Below, in pieces: positions 63,243 through 64,000 of a stretch of DNA of 64,000 nt. The position numbers and the translations under genes are program-made. The DNA is from Eubacteriales bacterium. GTDB taxonomy: Bacteria > Bacillota > Clostridia > Peptostreptococcales > Anaerovoracaceae. How positions within the stretch are numbered: position 1 is the stretch's first letter; each line of letters starts with the position of its first letter. The DNA lies in assembly GCA_028706405.1 (NCBI GenBank), contig JAQWBM010000003.1, positions 1-64,000 of the forward strand, written 5' to 3'. A model generated the notes under the pieces. That model did no database searches. It was not told the origin of the DNA and saw only the letters and a program-made list of their open reading frames with translations.

Positions 63243-64000
63243 ATGGACTCATGGAAGGTTCTTGCGATCACTTCCCTCTGTTGAAGTTTGGAAAGCTTGT
63301 GAAAGTTTACCGCATAGCCCGATACTCGGATTGTCAGATTTGGATGCATTTCCGGATGCTCGTATGCCTCCATCAAGGTTTTCCTGTTCAGTACATTTAC
63401 ATTCAGGTGCTGGCCCTTCTGGTTAAAATAGCCCTTCAGAATAGCTGTCAGATTGGCATACCGTTCCTCTTCGCTGTGCCCCAAAGCCTGGGGTACGATG
63501 GAAAAGGTGTTGGAAACTCCGTCCTTGCAATAGTCATAAGAAATCTTGGAAACGGAATTCAGGGAAGCCAGCGCGCCGTTTTTCTCCCTGTTGTGCATGG
63601 GATTCGCTCCCGGGGCAAAAGGTTCTCCCGCTCCCCTTCCATCCGGTGTGGCGCCGGTTTTTCTGCCGTAAACCACATTAGAGGTAATTGTCAATATGGA
63701 AAGTGTATGCTCCGCATCCCGGTACGTTTTGTTCTTTTTTAATTCCTCATAGAACAGTTGAACCTGCTCCTTAGCAATGTCGTCCACTCTGTCGTCATCG
63801 TTGCCGTAGGCCGGATATTCTCCCAACGTTTCAAAGTCCGTTATCAATCCGTCCTTATTGCGGATCACCCTTACCTTTCCGTATTTGACGGCGGAAAGAG
63901 AATCGGCAAGCACCGACAGTCCGGCAATCCCGAACGCCATAAAACGGTGAACGTCTGTATCGTGGAGTGCCATCTGGGTTTTTTCGTAGGCATATTTGTC
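63239..64000 (-). CDS. pflB: Formate C-acetyltransferase (pyruvate formate-lyase), C-terminal part
   Basis: The 253 codons in the window are the C-terminal third of PflB; the frame is open to base 64000 and continues beyond. The glycyl-radical site is RVSGYAVNF near the end, and upstream are [15 protein letters not shown] and [11 protein letters not shown]. It cleaves pyruvate with CoA to acetyl-CoA and formate under anaerobiosis and is activated by the PflA encoded next. Confidence 0.96.
   Translation of the reverse strand, partial: DKYAYEKTQMALHDTDVHRFMAFGIAGLSVLADSLSAVKYGKVRVIRNKDGLITDFETLGEYPAYGNDDDRVDDIAKEQVQLFYEELKKNKTYRDAEHTLSILTITSNVVYGRKTGATPDGRGAGEPFAPGANPMHNREKNGALASLNSVSKISYDYCKDGVSNTFSIVPQALGHSEEERYANLTAILKGYFNQKGQHLNVNVLNRKTLMEAYEHPEMHPNLTIRVSGYAVNFHKLSKLQQREVIARTFHESI

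Noticed and set aside
1..64000. CRISPR array or insertion sequence transposases
   Set aside because: No regularly spaced direct repeats and no transposase-like protein were seen; the only mobile enzyme is the serine recombinase.

Overview
This window looks like the chromosome of a low-GC, anaerobic, endospore-forming Firmicute of the class Clostridia. The evidence is a spore-germination set (CwlJ-like hydrolase, GerQ-like coat protein, SpoVAF/GerA-family membrane protein), pyruvate formate-lyase with its activase, an aspartate carbamoyltransferase with a separate regulatory chain (pyrB-pyrI), a PyrK-dependent dihydroorotate dehydrogenase, strong AGGAGG-type ribosome binding sites and AT-rich intergenic DNA. 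I cannot name the species. No rRNA, tRNA or CRISPR array was seen.

Layout. 1-6.5 kb: start of an acyl-CoA dehydrogenase, then pyk, pfkA and dnaE, all on the minus strand. 6.7-9.2 kb: germination genes. 9.3-15.4 kb: the pyrimidine operon pyrB-I-C-F-K-D-E (minus strand), with a sigma-A promoter and a leader terminator that looks like an attenuator. 15.8-18.4 kb: typA, a DtxR-family regulator and feoA. 18.4-32.5 kb: feoB, split by a mobile island of about 11.87 kb. 32.5-36 kb: DEAD-box helicase, amidase-like protein, methyltransferase, small lipoprotein. 36-44.7 kb: two paralogous BlaI / M56 peptidase / secreted stalk-protein modules. 44.9-52.6 kb: DUF2207-LemA pair, ung, a DUF6873-like gene, an Elp3-like radical SAM protein, DUF711 with an ACT-domain protein, and a CoA-binding protein. 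52.6-60 kb: a flavin-based extracellular electron transfer (FLEET) locus: ndh2, polyprenyl synthase, UbiA prenyltransferase, eetA-like, eetB-like, pplA-like, apbE. 60.2-64 kb: a ferritin-like protein, a free-standing structured RNA of about 370 nt with its own promoter and terminator, a PopT/DUF368 protein, pflA and the 3' end of pflB.

Most striking features. (1) The island sits in the conserved FeoB motif PCNGRFP. Joining the two flanks at the shared TTTCC restores one continuous feoB frame of about 716 codons. Joining the two island ends creates a palindromic attP and fuses two open segments into one 127-codon reading frame ending in an HTH domain. Excision would therefore repair a host gene and an island gene together. 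(2) The island cargo looks like phage defence: a double-headed adenine methyltransferase, a methyltransferase fused to an Mrr-type nuclease, and a membrane/cytosolic pair resembling Kiwa. (3) The Ndh2 of the FLEET locus carries a D-x-x-S-G-A-T sequence in a loop predicted to lie outside the membrane. This matches the ApbE flavinylation motif, and ApbE is encoded in the same cluster. (4) The RNA at 61.0-61.4 kb matches no family I could recall.

Limits. All assignments come from reading the sequence and remembered family motifs. No database search, folding or alignment was run.
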